Origin: Chloroflexota bacterium
GTDB lineage: Bacteria; Chloroflexota; Anaerolineae; Promineifilales; Promineifilaceae
Assembly (NCBI GenBank): GCA_013112725.1
Contig: JABFFZ010000012.1
Location: forward strand, 1 to 64,000
Length of the DNA stretch: 64,000 nt
Reading direction: 5' to 3'
Shown here: one piece after another, positions 1-8,545 of the stretch
How the letters are laid out: each line of letters starts with the position of its first letter
Position numbering within the stretch: position 1 is the first letter of the stretch
The notes under the pieces: generated by a model
What the model saw: only the letters and a program-made list of their open reading frames with translations
The model's database searches: none
Told to the model about the DNA's origin: nothing
Made by a program: the position numbers and the translations under genes

Positions 1-63
1 CAGCGCTTCAAACCGCACCGGCGGGACAAGAAACAGCATAAAAACCGACCCAAACCGGCCTGA
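1..63 (+). CDS. C-terminal end of an unidentified protein (partial)
   Basis: Frame 1 is open from the window edge and stops at TGA 61-63, giving a very basic 20-residue tail rich in Lys, Arg and His. A terminator-like hairpin follows 37 bases later, which is what one expects after a real gene end. Strongly basic tails occur on RNA-binding proteins such as helicases and pseudouridine synthases, but nothing here identifies the family. Too short to assign; the strand and the gene itself are inferred. Confidence 0.35.
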   Translation, partial: QRFKPHRRDKKQHKNRPKPA

Positions 64-100
64 TTTGTTGCCTTCATTCGATTGTTAATGTTCAGTCAGA

Positions 101-131
101 CGCTGAGTTGCTCTCAGCGCGTTTTCATTTT
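101..131 (+). terminator. Rho-independent terminator
   Basis: CGCTGAG and CTCAGCG form a perfect 7-bp stem around a 5-base loop, followed by a T-rich tail (cgttttcattttt). It lies just after the partial gene at the window edge and before the kinase gene, so it probably ends the upstream transcript. Confidence 0.6.
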
Positions 132-235
132 TCTAAATGCGAATTCCTTTACTCTGGCTTGAAAGGATTTCTGGCATAAATTTGCCGGTGGAATGTTGAT
201 GGTTGCCATACGGCCGTACCTTATGCTACATTTCC

Positions 236-276
236 CCCAATTATCCATTTACCCAATTACCCAATGACACAATGAC
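236..276. repeat. Short-word repeat array before the kinase gene
   Basis: Degenerate copies of the word CCAATTAC or CCAATGAC follow each other here (ccaattatc, acccaattac, ccaatgacac). This resembles one arm of the hairpin arrays at 10535-10586 and 63802-63880. It abuts the kinase start, and no clear Shine-Dalgarno sequence is visible there. Confidence 0.5.
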
Positions 277-278
277 CT

Positions 279-2786
279 ATGATCCCCGAAAAAATCAACC
301 GTTACGAAATTAAACGAGAACTGGGCCGGGGTGGTATGGCTTCGGTCTATGAAGCATATGACCCCCAATTCCAGCGCCCCGTTGCCGTGAAACTGCTGCC
401 GCGTGAATTTTTGCATGACCCCGAATTCCGCGCCCGTTTCACCCGTGAAGCCCGCACCATTGCCGCTTTGGAGCATCCGGCCATTGTACCCGTCTATGAC
501 TTTGGCGAAGAAGATGGGCAGCCTTTCCTGGTGATGCGCCTGATGACCGGCGGCTCGCTCAATGACCGGTTGGCAAACGGCCCCATTTCCATTGACGAGG
601 CTGCCGAAATCTTGAAGCGGATTGGCTCGGCGCTCGATCGGGCGCACAGCCAGGGTATTATTCACCGTGATTTGAAGCCGGGTAATATCCTGTTTGATCA
701 TTATGGCGACGCCTTCCTGGCCGATTTTGGCATTGCCCGCATCACCACCGCCGGTTCGCAGCTAACAGCCAGTGGCAGCCTGGTGGGCACCCCCACCTAC
801 ATGAGTCCCGAACAGGTGTATGGCAACAAGGAGCTAGACGGCCGTTCCGACGTCTATGCCCTGGGTGTCATCCTCTACCAGATGCTCACCGGCGAAATCC
901 CCTTCGATGCCGATACCCCGGCGCGTATGATGATGGCCCATGTGATGAACCCGGTGCCGCACCTGGTAGACAAACGGCCCGACCTGGCCTCCTGTGACCT
1001 GGTGATCAGCAAAGCCATGGCCAAAGAGCGTGATGATCGTTTCTCTACCGCCTCTGACATGACCAGCGAACTGACGGCCATCACCCAAAAGATGAAGCAG
1101 CCGGATTTGACGGCCGTTCCCCCCCCCCCCCCGCCGACCCTGCCCATTACCCCGCCGGAATCAGCGCCAACAGAAACAGTAACGGCCACGGCCGTGCCCC
1201 AGCCCACCCCATCACCCGAACCACCACCGCCGCCGCCCCGCCCCATCTCCCAGGCGGTTGCCGCCTATGCCGAGCCGGCCTTCAGCGAAGAATTGGCTGC
1301 CACCGGTGGTAGTGCCAAAACGCCTACCTGGCTGCTGGTATTGCTGGGCGTGTTGGCGCTGTTTTGCCTGGGTGGCACGGTCGTTGGGGGGTATGCGGTT
1401 TATAACGTCTTCACCGGCGGCGAAGAGACTGCTATGCCGACGGCCGTCGCCAGTCAGGACAACGACAATAACGGCACATCTGTCTTTACCACCCTGGCTA
1501 CCAATACACCCATCCCACCCGACACACCCATCCCACCCGACACACCCGCGCCCACAGACACGGCCGTGCCCGAAGCCACGCCAATGCCCACCAATACGGC
1601 CGTGCCCGCCGTAGATGACGCCCTGGCCACCCGCCAAAGCCTGGAAGCCACCCGCGCCGCCGGCAGCCAGACCGACGACGGCAACAACGGCAGCGCCAGC
1701 GCCCTGGCCACCCGCCAAAGTTTAGAAGCCACCCGCGCCGCACTCATCGCCAGCCAGCCCGTCAGCCTTTTTGGCGAACTGAGCAACCAGAATGCCCTGC
1801 TGCGCCCCACCAGCGGCGAACTGCCCCATGACCCCGGCGATAACACCATTGAAATGTATTACCCCGGCATCAGCGCCGCTGATTTTGTCCTGAATGTCCA
1901 CTTTTTCAACCCCTACCCTACCCAGGCTGGCAGTTGGGACTTCGGCGTCACTTTCCGCCAGGAAGAGCCGGACGAAGAATTGCGATTGGTGGTACGTTCC
2001 GACGGCCTGTGGAATCTCAACAACCGCAGTCTGGACGGCGATGAATTTATCCAGGAAGGCAACGTCTCTGGCATCCTGGATGTGCAGCCGAACCAGGCCA
2101 ACCAGTTGACCCTGATCGTCCTCGGCGATGCCGGCGTCTTTTTCCTCAATGAAGAGTTTATCGCCACCCTGGATTTATCGGCGCGGCAAGATGAGGGCGA
2201 AATTGCATTAGGCACCGGCTTTTACACCAGCAACGAACGGCAAGGCGCTGCGACCGAATATGAGGATTTTGCCATCTGGTCGCTGGAACCAGAGTTTGGA
2301 TCGGCCAATGGTGAATTAGATCATGCCCTGGATGATTTGATCAAGCTGGAGGATTCCGGCGTCAGGCTGCGCAATCTCATCGCCGCCGCCACCTTCATGA
2401 ACCCATTTGCCGCCGCCGTTAATGATTTCGACTTCGGCTTCTCCTTCCGCGATGATAACGACGGCACCAAATACTGGCTGGTCATCGCTTCCGAAGGGGA
2501 ATGGGAGTTAGTTGGTCGCTACGGCGACGCCGACAGCGACACAACCCTGCAAAGCGGGCGGATCCGCAATTTGAATTTGGGCGCGAATGAGAGCAACGAT
2601 CTGGCCTTGATAGTGTGGGGAGAAACCGGTTTCTTTTTTGTCAATGGCGAGTTCATCGAGCAGCTAGACCTGTTTGACATTACTCACGCCGGGGACGTGG
2701 AAATTTTCACCGCCTTCTACTTTGACCACGAAATTGAAGGCGAAAGCACCGATTACGAGGAATTTACCATCTGGCCGCTGCCGTAG
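279..2786 (+). CDS. Transmembrane serine/threonine protein kinase with duplicated extracellular sensor domain
   Basis: An 835-residue PknB-type kinase. The catalytic domain (about 9-270) has the glycine loop GRGGMASV (16-23), the ATP lysine K38, HRDLKPGN (129-136) and DFG (149-151), so it should be active. A Pro-rich segment encoded partly by a run of 14 C (1119-1132) leads to one membrane helix (about 350-376). Outside follows a Pro/Thr linker (about 405-440), a duplicated ALATRQSLEATRAA motif, and two homologous beta-rich modules (about 500-670 and 675-835) resembling LamG/DUF1080-like ligand-binding folds. The architecture implies sensing outside and phosphorylation inside. The ligand is unknown. 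The stop codon lies inside a palindromic repeat. Confidence 0.93.
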   Translation: MIPEKINRYEIKRELGRGGMASVYEAYDPQFQRPVAVKLLPREFLHDPEFRARFTREARTIAALEHPAIVPVYDFGEEDGQPFLVMRLMTGGSLNDRLANGPISIDEAAEILKRIGSALDRAHSQGIIHRDLKPGNILFDHYGDAFLADFGIARITTAGSQLTASGSLVGTPTYMSPEQVYGNKELDGRSDVYALGVILYQMLTGEIPFDADTPARMMMAHVMNPVPHLVDKRPDLASCDLVISKAMAKERDDRFSTASDMTSELTAITQKMKQPDLTAVPPPPPPTLPITPPESAPTETVTATAVPQPTPSPEPPPPPPRPISQAVAAYAEPAFSEELAATGGSAKTPTWLLVLLGVLALFCLGGTVVGGYAVYNVFTGGEETAMPTAVASQDNDNNGTSVFTTLATNTPIPPDTPIPPDTPAPTDTAVPEATPMPTNTAVPAVDDALATRQSLEATRAAGSQTDDGNNGSASALATRQSLEATRAALIASQPVSLFGELSNQNALLRPTSGELPHDPGDNTIEMYYPGISAADFVLNVHFFNPYPTQAGSWDFGVTFRQEEPDEELRLVVRSDGLWNLNNRSLDGDEFIQEGNVSGILDVQPNQANQLTLIVLGDAGVFFLNEEFIATLDLSARQDEGEIALGTGFYTSNERQGAATEYEDFAIWSLEPEFGSANGELDHALDDLIKLEDSGVRLRNLIAAATFMNPFAAAVNDFDFGFSFRDDNDGTKYWLVIASEGEWELVGRYGDADSDTTLQSGRIRNLNLGANESNDLALIVWGETGFFFVNGEFIEQLDLFDITHAGDVEIFTAFYFDHEIEGESTDYEEFTIWPLP

Positions 2787-2810
2787 GACAATTTTGAAAA
2801 TTGTCCTACG
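2782..2810. repeat. Perfect palindrome overlapping the kinase stop codon
   Basis: Two 14-base arms (CGTAGGACAATTTT and its complement) flank a single central base. The kinase stop TAG (2784-2786) lies in the left arm. A shorter relative (ggacaaattgtcc) occurs at 13808-13820. It could act as a terminator, although no T tract follows. Confidence 0.7.
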
Positions 2811-2813
2811 AAC

Positions 2814-2924
2814 CTAATACGGCCGTCCATCCCATCCACATGCAGCCAATCAGCCCCCGCCGCCACCGCTTCCCGCGCCTGGCTCTCCAGCCGGGCAAAA
2901 TCGGCTGCCAAAATGGAGGGGCTA
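2814..2924 (-). pseudogene. rpe: Remnant of ribulose-phosphate 3-epimerase N-terminus
   Basis: The minus strand encodes SPSILAADFARLES, then AAGADWLHVDGMDGRI, which matches the N-terminal 35 residues of Rpe (PSILxADFxxL and AGADxxHxDVMDG). There is no start codon: an in-frame TAA sits immediately before it. The homology breaks off into the palindrome at 2782-2810. The HxDVMDG motif has Gly for Val. About 85 percent of the gene is missing, so it cannot work. It lies downstream of transketolase on the same strand, so a former tkt-rpe pentose phosphate cluster is inferred. Confidence 0.8.
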
Positions 2925-2964
2925 TCTTATTGTTTTGGGTTCTCGACAAAGTTTCTCTGTAACA

Positions 2965-3513
2965 TTACCAGATACGTCCCGGCTGACATTCTATTGTTAA
3001 CCCTCGGTCCAAATCAAGCGCAGGTGTTTGCTCCAGCCGCAAGATCATCACGCCGGTTTGATCTGGTGTGGGAATCAAACCATGCTCATCCCGACCGGCC
3101 AGAGGGCCGCGCCAGACTTCCCAACCCAACCGGCTATAAAATGCCGTTCGCTCCGTCTCTAAACAGGCAATGACATACTCATCACCAATTTCGCTTGCCA
3201 GCCGACGCAGGAGGGCGCTCCCATAACCGTACCCTTGAGAGGCCGGTAGCGTAGCCACAGCATCCACATAGGCTGTTTTCAAGATCGGATGACCTTCCGG
3301 TTGCAGCCAACGGGTTGTCACCAGAGCATGACCCATCAACAGATCATCTCGATAAGCAAGGAAATGCAAGCCGCCCGAAGGGACATAAGAAAACAGGTGT
3401 TGGAAATCTTCTTGCTGATGCGCGGCGATACAAAGCTGGATAATCGCTGTTCGGGTAGTCGGATTTAAGTCTTCCGTCCGGGCAGAAGTTATGATGAACG
3501 ACTCGGTACTCAT
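2965..3513 (-). CDS. GNAT acetyltransferase, aminoglycoside 2'-N-acetyltransferase-like
   Basis: A 182-residue GNAT protein. The acetyl-CoA pyrophosphate loop reads SQGYGYGSALLR (about residues 92-103). YVDAVATLPASQG precedes it and AFYSRLGWEVWRGPL follows. The layout and the C-terminal end (ECQPGRIW, compared with a Trp-terminated tail in mycobacterial AAC(2')-I enzymes) point to the AAC(2')-I group. Those enzymes acetylate the 2'-amine of aminoglycosides but are often chromosomal with other natural substrates, so resistance is not implied. The start lies 3 bases after the transketolase stop, which suggests translational coupling. ACGGCCGT palindromes are absent from this gene. Confidence 0.85.
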   Translation of the reverse strand: MSTESFIITSARTEDLNPTTRTAIIQLCIAAHQQEDFQHLFSYVPSGGLHFLAYRDDLLMGHALVTTRWLQPEGHPILKTAYVDAVATLPASQGYGYGSALLRRLASEIGDEYVIACLETERTAFYSRLGWEVWRGPLAGRDEHGLIPTPDQTGVMILRLEQTPALDLDRGLTIECQPGRIW

Positions 3514-3516
3514 TTC

Positions 3517-5505
3517 TCAACGTATCAATGATAACGCCGCATGGGACACTGCTTCAGCCGTCAGCCCCAACTTTTCATAAATGGTTTTGTACGGGGCCGA
3601 GGCGCCAAAGCGATTCAGGCCGATGGCTTTGCCGTTGTCGCCGATATGCCGTTCCCAGCCCAGGGTGACGCCCGCTTCAATGGAAACCCGCGCCTTGATG
3701 TGCGGCGGCAGCACTGTGTTTCGGTAAACATCGGGCTGGGCGGCAAACAGTTCCCAGGAGGGCATGGACACCACCTGCGCGCTCACCCTTTGTTCGGCCA
3801 GCAGCTTTTCCGCTTCCAGGGCAATCGCCACTTCCGATCCCGTCGCCAGGAGTAATACCTGCGGCTGGCGGGTGGGCCGCTTGATCACATACGCTCCTTG
3901 CGCCACGCTGCCGGTGATTTGTGACTGCACATGGTTGAGCGTGGGCACAGGCTGGCGTGTCAGGATGAGGGCGGTGGGGCCGCTCTTGTTTTCCAGGGCG
4001 ATTTGCCAGGCTTCGGCCGCTTCCACGGCGTCACACGGCCGTATCACCATCAGCCCCGGTATCGCCCGCAAACTCATCAACTGCTCAATGGGCTGGTGTG
4101 TGGGGCCGTCTTCGCCCAGACCAATGCTGTCATGGGTAAAAACATAGATAACGGGCAGCCCCATCAGCGCCGCCAGCCGGACAGAGCCACGCATGTAGTC
4201 CGAAAAAACGAGGAAGGTGCCGCCATACGGCCGTACCCCCCCATGCAGCGCCATGCCATTCATCATCCCGCCCATCCCATGTTCGCGGATGCCAAAATGG
4301 ATGTAACGCCCGGAAAAATCATCCTGTGACAGGGGCGTTTCCCCCTTGAGCGCGGTGTTGTTCGAGCCGGTCAGGTCGGCCGAACCACCCAGCAAATAAG
4401 GCACATGCGGCGCAATCGCATTTAGCACCATGCCGGAGGAAGCGCGCGTGGCCAGCGCCTTGCCCACTTCAAAGGTAGGCATGATCTCGCTCCAATTGGT
4501 GGGCAAGTCACCGTTAAGCGCCTGTTGGAACGCCGCCGCCAGTTCCGGGTACACCTCCTGGTAACGCCCCCACAATGCCTCCCAGGCCGCCTGCGCTGCA
4601 CCATTACCGGCCAAAAACACGGGGACTTCATCTGGCACATAAAAGAGCGGCTCCAACGGCCAGCCCAATGCCTCTTTGGTCAGGCGGATTTCTTCTTCGC
4701 CCAGCGGTTCGCCATGTGCTTTGGCGGTGTCTTGCCGGTTGGGGCTGCCATAACCGATGTGGGTGCGGCAGGCAATGATAGACGGCCGTGCCGCCGCCTG
4801 TGCTTCTTGAATGGCGGCGATGACGGCCAATGGATCGTGCCCATCCACGCGGCTGGTGTGCCAGCCGTAGGCCGCATACCGCGCCAGCACATCTTCGCTA
4901 AAGGTGAGGTCGGTACGGCCGTCAATGGTAATACCGTTATCGTCATACAGCACAATCAGCTTGCTCAGCCCCAAATGCCCCGCCAGCGAAGATGCCTCGG
5001 CCGATATGCCTTCCATCAGGTCGCCATCGCTGGCAATGACATAGGTGTAATGGTCAACCAGATCAAAACCGGGCTGGTTAAAACGCGCCGCCAGCCATTT
5101 CTCTGCCAGCGCCATGCCAATGGCATTGGTAATGCCCTGCCCCAACGGGCCGGTGGTCGTCTCCACACCCGGCGTGTGCCCGTATTCCGGGTGGCCCGGC
5201 GTGGCACTGCCCCACTGCCGGAACTGCATCAATTCCGCCATCGGTAGATCATAGCCACTCAGGTGCAGCAGGCTGTACAGCAGCATCGAGCCATGTCCGG
5301 CCGACAGGACAAAACGATCGCGGTCAAACCATTTCGGGTCCTGGGGATTGTGTTTGAGAAATTGCGTCCACAGCACTACGGCCACATCGGCCATGCCCAT
5401 CGGCATCCCTGGATGGCCGATATTGGCTTTTTGCACCGCGTCCATCGTCAGCCCACGAATGGTGTTGGCCGCCAGACGGTGTTTTTCCAGGTTGTAAGTT
5501 GTCAT
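3517..5505 (-). CDS. tkt: Transketolase
   Basis: A 662-residue thiamine diphosphate enzyme of usual length. It moves two-carbon ketol units between sugar phosphates in the non-oxidative pentose phosphate pathway. The N-terminal region has [19 protein letters not shown], the TPP motif begins [13 protein letters not shown] and ends in [10 protein letters not shown], and the pyrimidine-domain signature [20 protein letters not shown] is intact. The start ATG has GAGGA six bases upstream. It follows the SDR gene on the same strand after a 78-base gap holding a hairpin repeat, and precedes the acetyltransferase and the rpe remnant. Confidence 0.97.
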   Translation of the reverse strand: MTTYNLEKHRLAANTIRGLTMDAVQKANIGHPGMPMGMADVAVVLWTQFLKHNPQDPKWFDRDRFVLSAGHGSMLLYSLLHLSGYDLPMAELMQFRQWGSATPGHPEYGHTPGVETTTGPLGQGITNAIGMALAEKWLAARFNQPGFDLVDHYTYVIASDGDLMEGISAEASSLAGHLGLSKLIVLYDDNGITIDGRTDLTFSEDVLARYAAYGWHTSRVDGHDPLAVIAAIQEAQAAARPSIIACRTHIGYGSPNRQDTAKAHGEPLGEEEIRLTKEALGWPLEPLFYVPDEVPVFLAGNGAAQAAWEALWGRYQEVYPELAAAFQQALNGDLPTNWSEIMPTFEVGKALATRASSGMVLNAIAPHVPYLLGGSADLTGSNNTALKGETPLSQDDFSGRYIHFGIREHGMGGMMNGMALHGGVRPYGGTFLVFSDYMRGSVRLAALMGLPVIYVFTHDSIGLGEDGPTHQPIEQLMSLRAIPGLMVIRPCDAVEAAEAWQIALENKSGPTALILTRQPVPTLNHVQSQITGSVAQGAYVIKRPTRQPQVLLLATGSEVAIALEAEKLLAEQRVSAQVVSMPSWELFAAQPDVYRNTVLPPHIKARVSIEAGVTLGWERHIGDNGKAIGLNRFGASAPYKTIYEKLGLTAEAVSHAALSLIR

Positions 5506-5513
5506 GTTGTTTC

Positions 5514-5580
5514 CTCGTGATGCGTGGTGGGTGATGCGTGACCGGGTCTCTCACAAGTCACGCATTACTCATCACGGTTC
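5514..5580. repeat. Hairpin of short degenerate words between SDR and tkt
   Basis: Words of the type gtgatgcgtg are repeated in the left arm and appear as the complement (gtcacgcattactcatcacg) in the right arm. It belongs to the same style of intergenic array as 9500-9560 and 26222-26334. Confidence 0.6.
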
Positions 5581-5583
5581 TTC

Positions 5584-6354
5584 TCATTTCGGCGCCATGC
5601 GGATCGCGCCGTCGAGCCGGATAACTTCGCCGTTGAGCATTTCGTTTTCAATGATGTGTTGCGCCAGGGCGGCATATTCGTCTGGGTGGCCCAGGCGAGA
5701 AGGGAAGGGAACCTGTTCGGCCAACGATTGGCGGGCCTTTTCCGGCAGCCCGGCCATCATCGGCGTTTCAAAAATGCCGGGGGCAATGGTCATCACCCGG
5801 ATGCCGAAGCGGGCCAGCTCGCGGGCGATGGGCAGCGTCAGGGCCACCACCCCCCCTTTGCTGGCGGCATAGGCCACCTGCCCAATTTGCCCATCATACG
5901 CAGCCACGGAAGCGGTATTGATGATGACGCCACGTTCGCCCACAGCGTTTGGTTCCCCTTTGCTCATCACCGCTGCCGCCAACCGGATGACGTTAAATGT
6001 GCCCATCAGGTTGACTTGAATGACCTTGTTAAAGGCATCAAAATCGTGGGGATTGCCTTCGCGGTCGAGCAGTTTGGCGGCAATAGCAATACCGGCGCAG
6101 TTGATGACACCATGGAGGGCGCCAAAGGTGGACACGGCCGTTGTCACGGCCGTGTCCACATCTGCCGCACTGGTTACATCCACCCGCGCAAAGCGAACGG
6201 TCCCGCCCAACTCTGCCACCAGTTCCGCCCCCGCCGCCTCATTCAAATCGGCGATAATGACGTTTCCGCCGGCCTGCGCCAGCCGCCGCGCACAGGCCGC
6301 GCCCAGGCCAGAACTCCCCCCCGTTACCAAAAATGTATGCTTTTGAATCTGCAT
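5584..6354 (-). CDS. Short-chain dehydrogenase, type II 3-hydroxyacyl-CoA dehydrogenase-like
   Basis: A 256-residue classical SDR. It has the NAD-binding TGGSSGLG near the N-terminus, an NCAGIA motif, catalytic Ser in NTASVAA and YAASK. The downstream stretch [20 protein letters not shown], then [10 protein letters not shown], closely resembles HSD17B10/type II 3-hydroxyacyl-CoA dehydrogenases of fatty-acid and isoleucine breakdown. The frame is open further upstream to 6612, but ATG 6354 is chosen because it is preceded by GGAAAGAGG, homology starts there, and the upstream part overlaps the SRAP gene. Exact substrate is inferred. Confidence 0.92.
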   Translation of the reverse strand: MQIQKHTFLVTGGSSGLGAACARRLAQAGGNVIIADLNEAAGAELVAELGGTVRFARVDVTSAADVDTAVTTAVSTFGALHGVINCAGIAIAAKLLDREGNPHDFDAFNKVIQVNLMGTFNVIRLAAAVMSKGEPNAVGERGVIINTASVAAYDGQIGQVAYAASKGGVVALTLPIARELARFGIRVMTIAPGIFETPMMAGLPEKARQSLAEQVPFPSRLGHPDEYAALAQHIIENEMLNGEVIRLDGAIRMAPK

Positions 6355-6375
6355 GGTTTTTACCTCTTTCCGTCC

Positions 6376-6409
6376 AGACCTGACAGGTTTTTGGAAACCT
6401 ATCAGGTCT
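6376..6409. repeat. CCTGACAGG-family hairpin
   Basis: Arms of 15 bases (AGACCTGACAGGTTT and AAACCTATCAGGTCT, one mismatch) flank the loop TTGG. It sits in the promoter region between the divergent SDR and SRAP genes. Relatives are at 8499-8532 and 14625-14658. Confidence 0.8.
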
Positions 6410-6529
6410 CTTTCCAAAAGATGGCCGGATTTTAACACAAATACGGCAAGTTTAACGCGCTGATGTTTACGCCTGCGGTGTGTGGTAAAATCAGGCCACG
6501 ACAAATGACCAGAGAGTAAGGACAAAGTT

Positions 6530-7213
6530 ATGTGCGGCCGATTTGCGCTCATTTCATCAACCGAAGAAGTAGCCGATGCCTTAGGGGTTGATCCGGCGAT
6601 CATTGCCGACATTCCCCCGGCTGTGCCCCGCTACAACATCGCCCCCACCCAACCGGTGCTGGCGGCCTATCTGGATGATACCGGGCAGCGCCGCCTGACG
6701 TTTTTTCAGTGGGGACTGGTGCCGTCCTGGTCAAAAGATGTGACCATTGGTTCCCGGTTGATCAATGCCCGGTCGGAAACGGTGACGGAAAAACCTTCGT
6801 TCCGCAACGCCTTCAAACGCCGCCGTTGCCTGATTCCGGCCGATGGTTTTTATGAATGGCAAAAGCAAAACGGCGGCAAACAGCCGATGTATATTCAGGG
6901 AACTGACGGCCGTCCGCTGGCGCTGGCGGGGCTGTGGGAAGTGTGGCAAGAGCCGGAGGGCACACGGCTGCAAACCTGTACCATCCTTACCACCACGCCG
7001 AATGAATTGATGGCCCCCATTCATGACCGGATGCCGGTTATTTTGGAACCGGCAGATTTTGGCATGTGGCTGGAGCCGGGCGCGCACCCCGACGAGGCGC
7101 TGCATCTGCTACGGCCGTACCCCGCCGCCACAATGAAAGCGTATCCGGTGAGTACGGCCGTGAATAATCCCCGTAATGACACGCCAGAGTGTATTCAGCC
7201 AATCCAGACCTGA
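6530..7213 (+). CDS. SRAP domain protein (YedK/HMCES family, abasic-site DNA crosslinking)
   Basis: A 227-residue SOS-response-associated peptidase family protein. After removal of Met1, Cys2 (MCGRF) becomes the residue that bonds covalently to abasic sites in single-stranded DNA. The other conserved sites are visible: NARSET, the Glu in FYEW and the His in HDRMP. Family length is about 220, so it appears complete. The start is fixed by the required Met-Cys. It shields abasic sites during replication and self-releases; that role is known for the family rather than tested here. It is divergent from the SDR gene. No LexA-type box is obvious upstream. Confidence 0.95.
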   Translation: MCGRFALISSTEEVADALGVDPAIIADIPPAVPRYNIAPTQPVLAAYLDDTGQRRLTFFQWGLVPSWSKDVTIGSRLINARSETVTEKPSFRNAFKRRRCLIPADGFYEWQKQNGGKQPMYIQGTDGRPLALAGLWEVWQEPEGTRLQTCTILTTTPNELMAPIHDRMPVILEPADFGMWLEPGAHPDEALHLLRPYPAATMKAYPVSTAVNNPRNDTPECIQPIQT

Positions 7214-7280
7214 CCGGCGAAGGGATGACAAGGTGATCAACCACCTCCTTACTCCCTCACCCCCTCACCTGCTCATCTTC

Positions 7281-7844
7281 ATGCACCCCGCTCTCTTCCT
7301 CGACCGTGACGGCGTTATCATTGAAAACCGGGCCAGGTATGTGCGGCGCTGGGAGGATGTGGAGTTTTTCCCCCAGGCGTTGGCGGCGCTGGCGCAGATA
7401 CGGCACACGCCGTATAAGGTGATTGTGGTCACCAACCAGTCGGCGGTGGGGCGGGGATTGATAACGATGGAAACGGCCGTCGCCCTGAACGACCGGATTA
7501 TGGATGTAGTGCGGCAGCATAACGGCCGTGTTGACGCCAGCTACATTTGCCCGGACACCCCCGGCCAGGAAACGGGCTGCCGCAAACCCCTGCCCGGTAT
7601 GCTGCAACAGGCCGCCCAGGAACACCAGATTGATTTAAGCCAATCTATCATGATCGGCGACGCCCTGACCGACGTACAGGCCGGGCGCGCCGCCGGTGTG
7701 CGCATCTCTGCCCTGTTACACACCGGGCGCGGCCAGGCACAAGCCGCCAAACCAGAAGCGCAGGCGTTGGCGCCTTTCCCCATTTATGCCGATCTGCAAA
7801 CGGCCGTAACAGAACTGATCCTGCATCCATATCTTTTGCCCTGA
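7281..7844 (+). CDS. HAD-superfamily phosphatase, GmhB/histidinol-phosphatase-like
   Basis: About 187 residues. It has the HAD motif I LDRDGVI (nucleophile D8, acid/base D10), VVTNQS (motif II), CRKPLPGML (motif III) and MIGDALTDVQAG (motif IV). This is the pattern of D-glycero-D-manno-heptose 1,7-bisphosphatase. The zinc loop of that family (Cys-x-His ... Cys-x-Cys) is degraded here to CPD ... GCR, so metal binding is doubtful. ATG 7281 gives the normal N-terminus MHPALFLDRDG; a start at 7176 would overlap the SRAP gene. Substrate is uncertain. Confidence 0.88.
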   Translation: MHPALFLDRDGVIIENRARYVRRWEDVEFFPQALAALAQIRHTPYKVIVVTNQSAVGRGLITMETAVALNDRIMDVVRQHNGRVDASYICPDTPGQETGCRKPLPGMLQQAAQEHQIDLSQSIMIGDALTDVQAGRAAGVRISALLHTGRGQAQAAKPEAQALAPFPIYADLQTAVTELILHPYLLP

Positions 7845-7937
7845 TTGGGTATAACAGATAGAAATTGCGTATAACAGATGGAATGTTGCGGTATCGGGTA
7901 GGAACCGATATCCCACAAGCAGGTAGAGAGAAACAAT

Positions 7938-8500
7938 ATGTCCCCATTGAGACCTATTCCCAAACCAATCTTGTGCTGCGGGATTTTGCTGCTTGTATTG
8001 TGTGGTTGTGGCGCAAATGCGGGTGAGGGAACGGCCGTGTCCGCCACCGGCGCTCCCAACGCCGCCACCGCCAACGCCCTTGCCACCCGCATCATGGCCG
8101 CCGCCGCCGATGTAAACACCGCCGCCAACCCCAACTTTGCCCAACAACTAGCAGAAGCCAAAAGCCGTTGGGCCGCCCACAATATAGACGATTACACCGT
8201 CACCATTCGCTACAATCAGCCTGGCTGGAACACCCAATTTATTGACATCACCGTGCAAGACGGCGTGGCATTTACCACAAACAGGATTGTTTCCCACCGC
8301 GTGACTGCACATTGCAAAAGATAGACCCCGCCGAGTTCACCATAGACGAACTCCTGGGCGTGGCCGAATACGTTGGCAACCTGAACATACCCGACCATCC
8401 GGCTGAAATCACTTTTAGCCAGACATATGGCTACCCTACCTCCATCTCCTACGAAGATGGCTTCTGGAGCCTGGCACAATTTCAACCCACCAGTCCCTAA
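7938..8500 (+). pseudogene. DUF6174-like lipoprotein, disrupted by a frameshift
   Basis: The first part (7938-8324) starts with a lipoprotein signal (LVLCGCGANAG), has an Ala-rich spacer, and then WAAHNIDDYTVTIRY and VQDGVAFTTNRIVSHR, before running into a stop. A different frame continues DCTLQKIDPAEFTIDELLG to SISYEDGFWS and stops at 8500. The whole matches the pattern of small DUF6174-type lipoproteins. Removing one CG from CGCG at 8298-8301 would restore one continuous protein of about 187 residues. This is either a real mutation or an assembly error. The function of the family is unknown. Confidence 0.75.
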
Positions 8501-8532
8501 ACCTGACAGGTCTCAGAAGCCCTGTCAGGTTT
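8499..8532. repeat. CCTGACAGG-family hairpin
   Basis: Perfect 12-base arms (AAACCTGACAGG and CCTGTCAGGTTT) flank a 10-base loop. The first two bases are part of the TAA stop codon (8498-8500) of the preceding lipoprotein frame. The ribosome binding site of the following permease begins three bases after the element. Confidence 0.85.
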
Positions 8533-8545
8533 ACAAGAGGTACAC

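Noticed and set aside
6355-6612. N-terminal extension of the SDR protein to 342 residues
   Set aside because: The extra 86 codons overlap the start of the SRAP gene and include the hairpin repeat; ATG 6354 has a ribosome site and begins the Rossmann fold.
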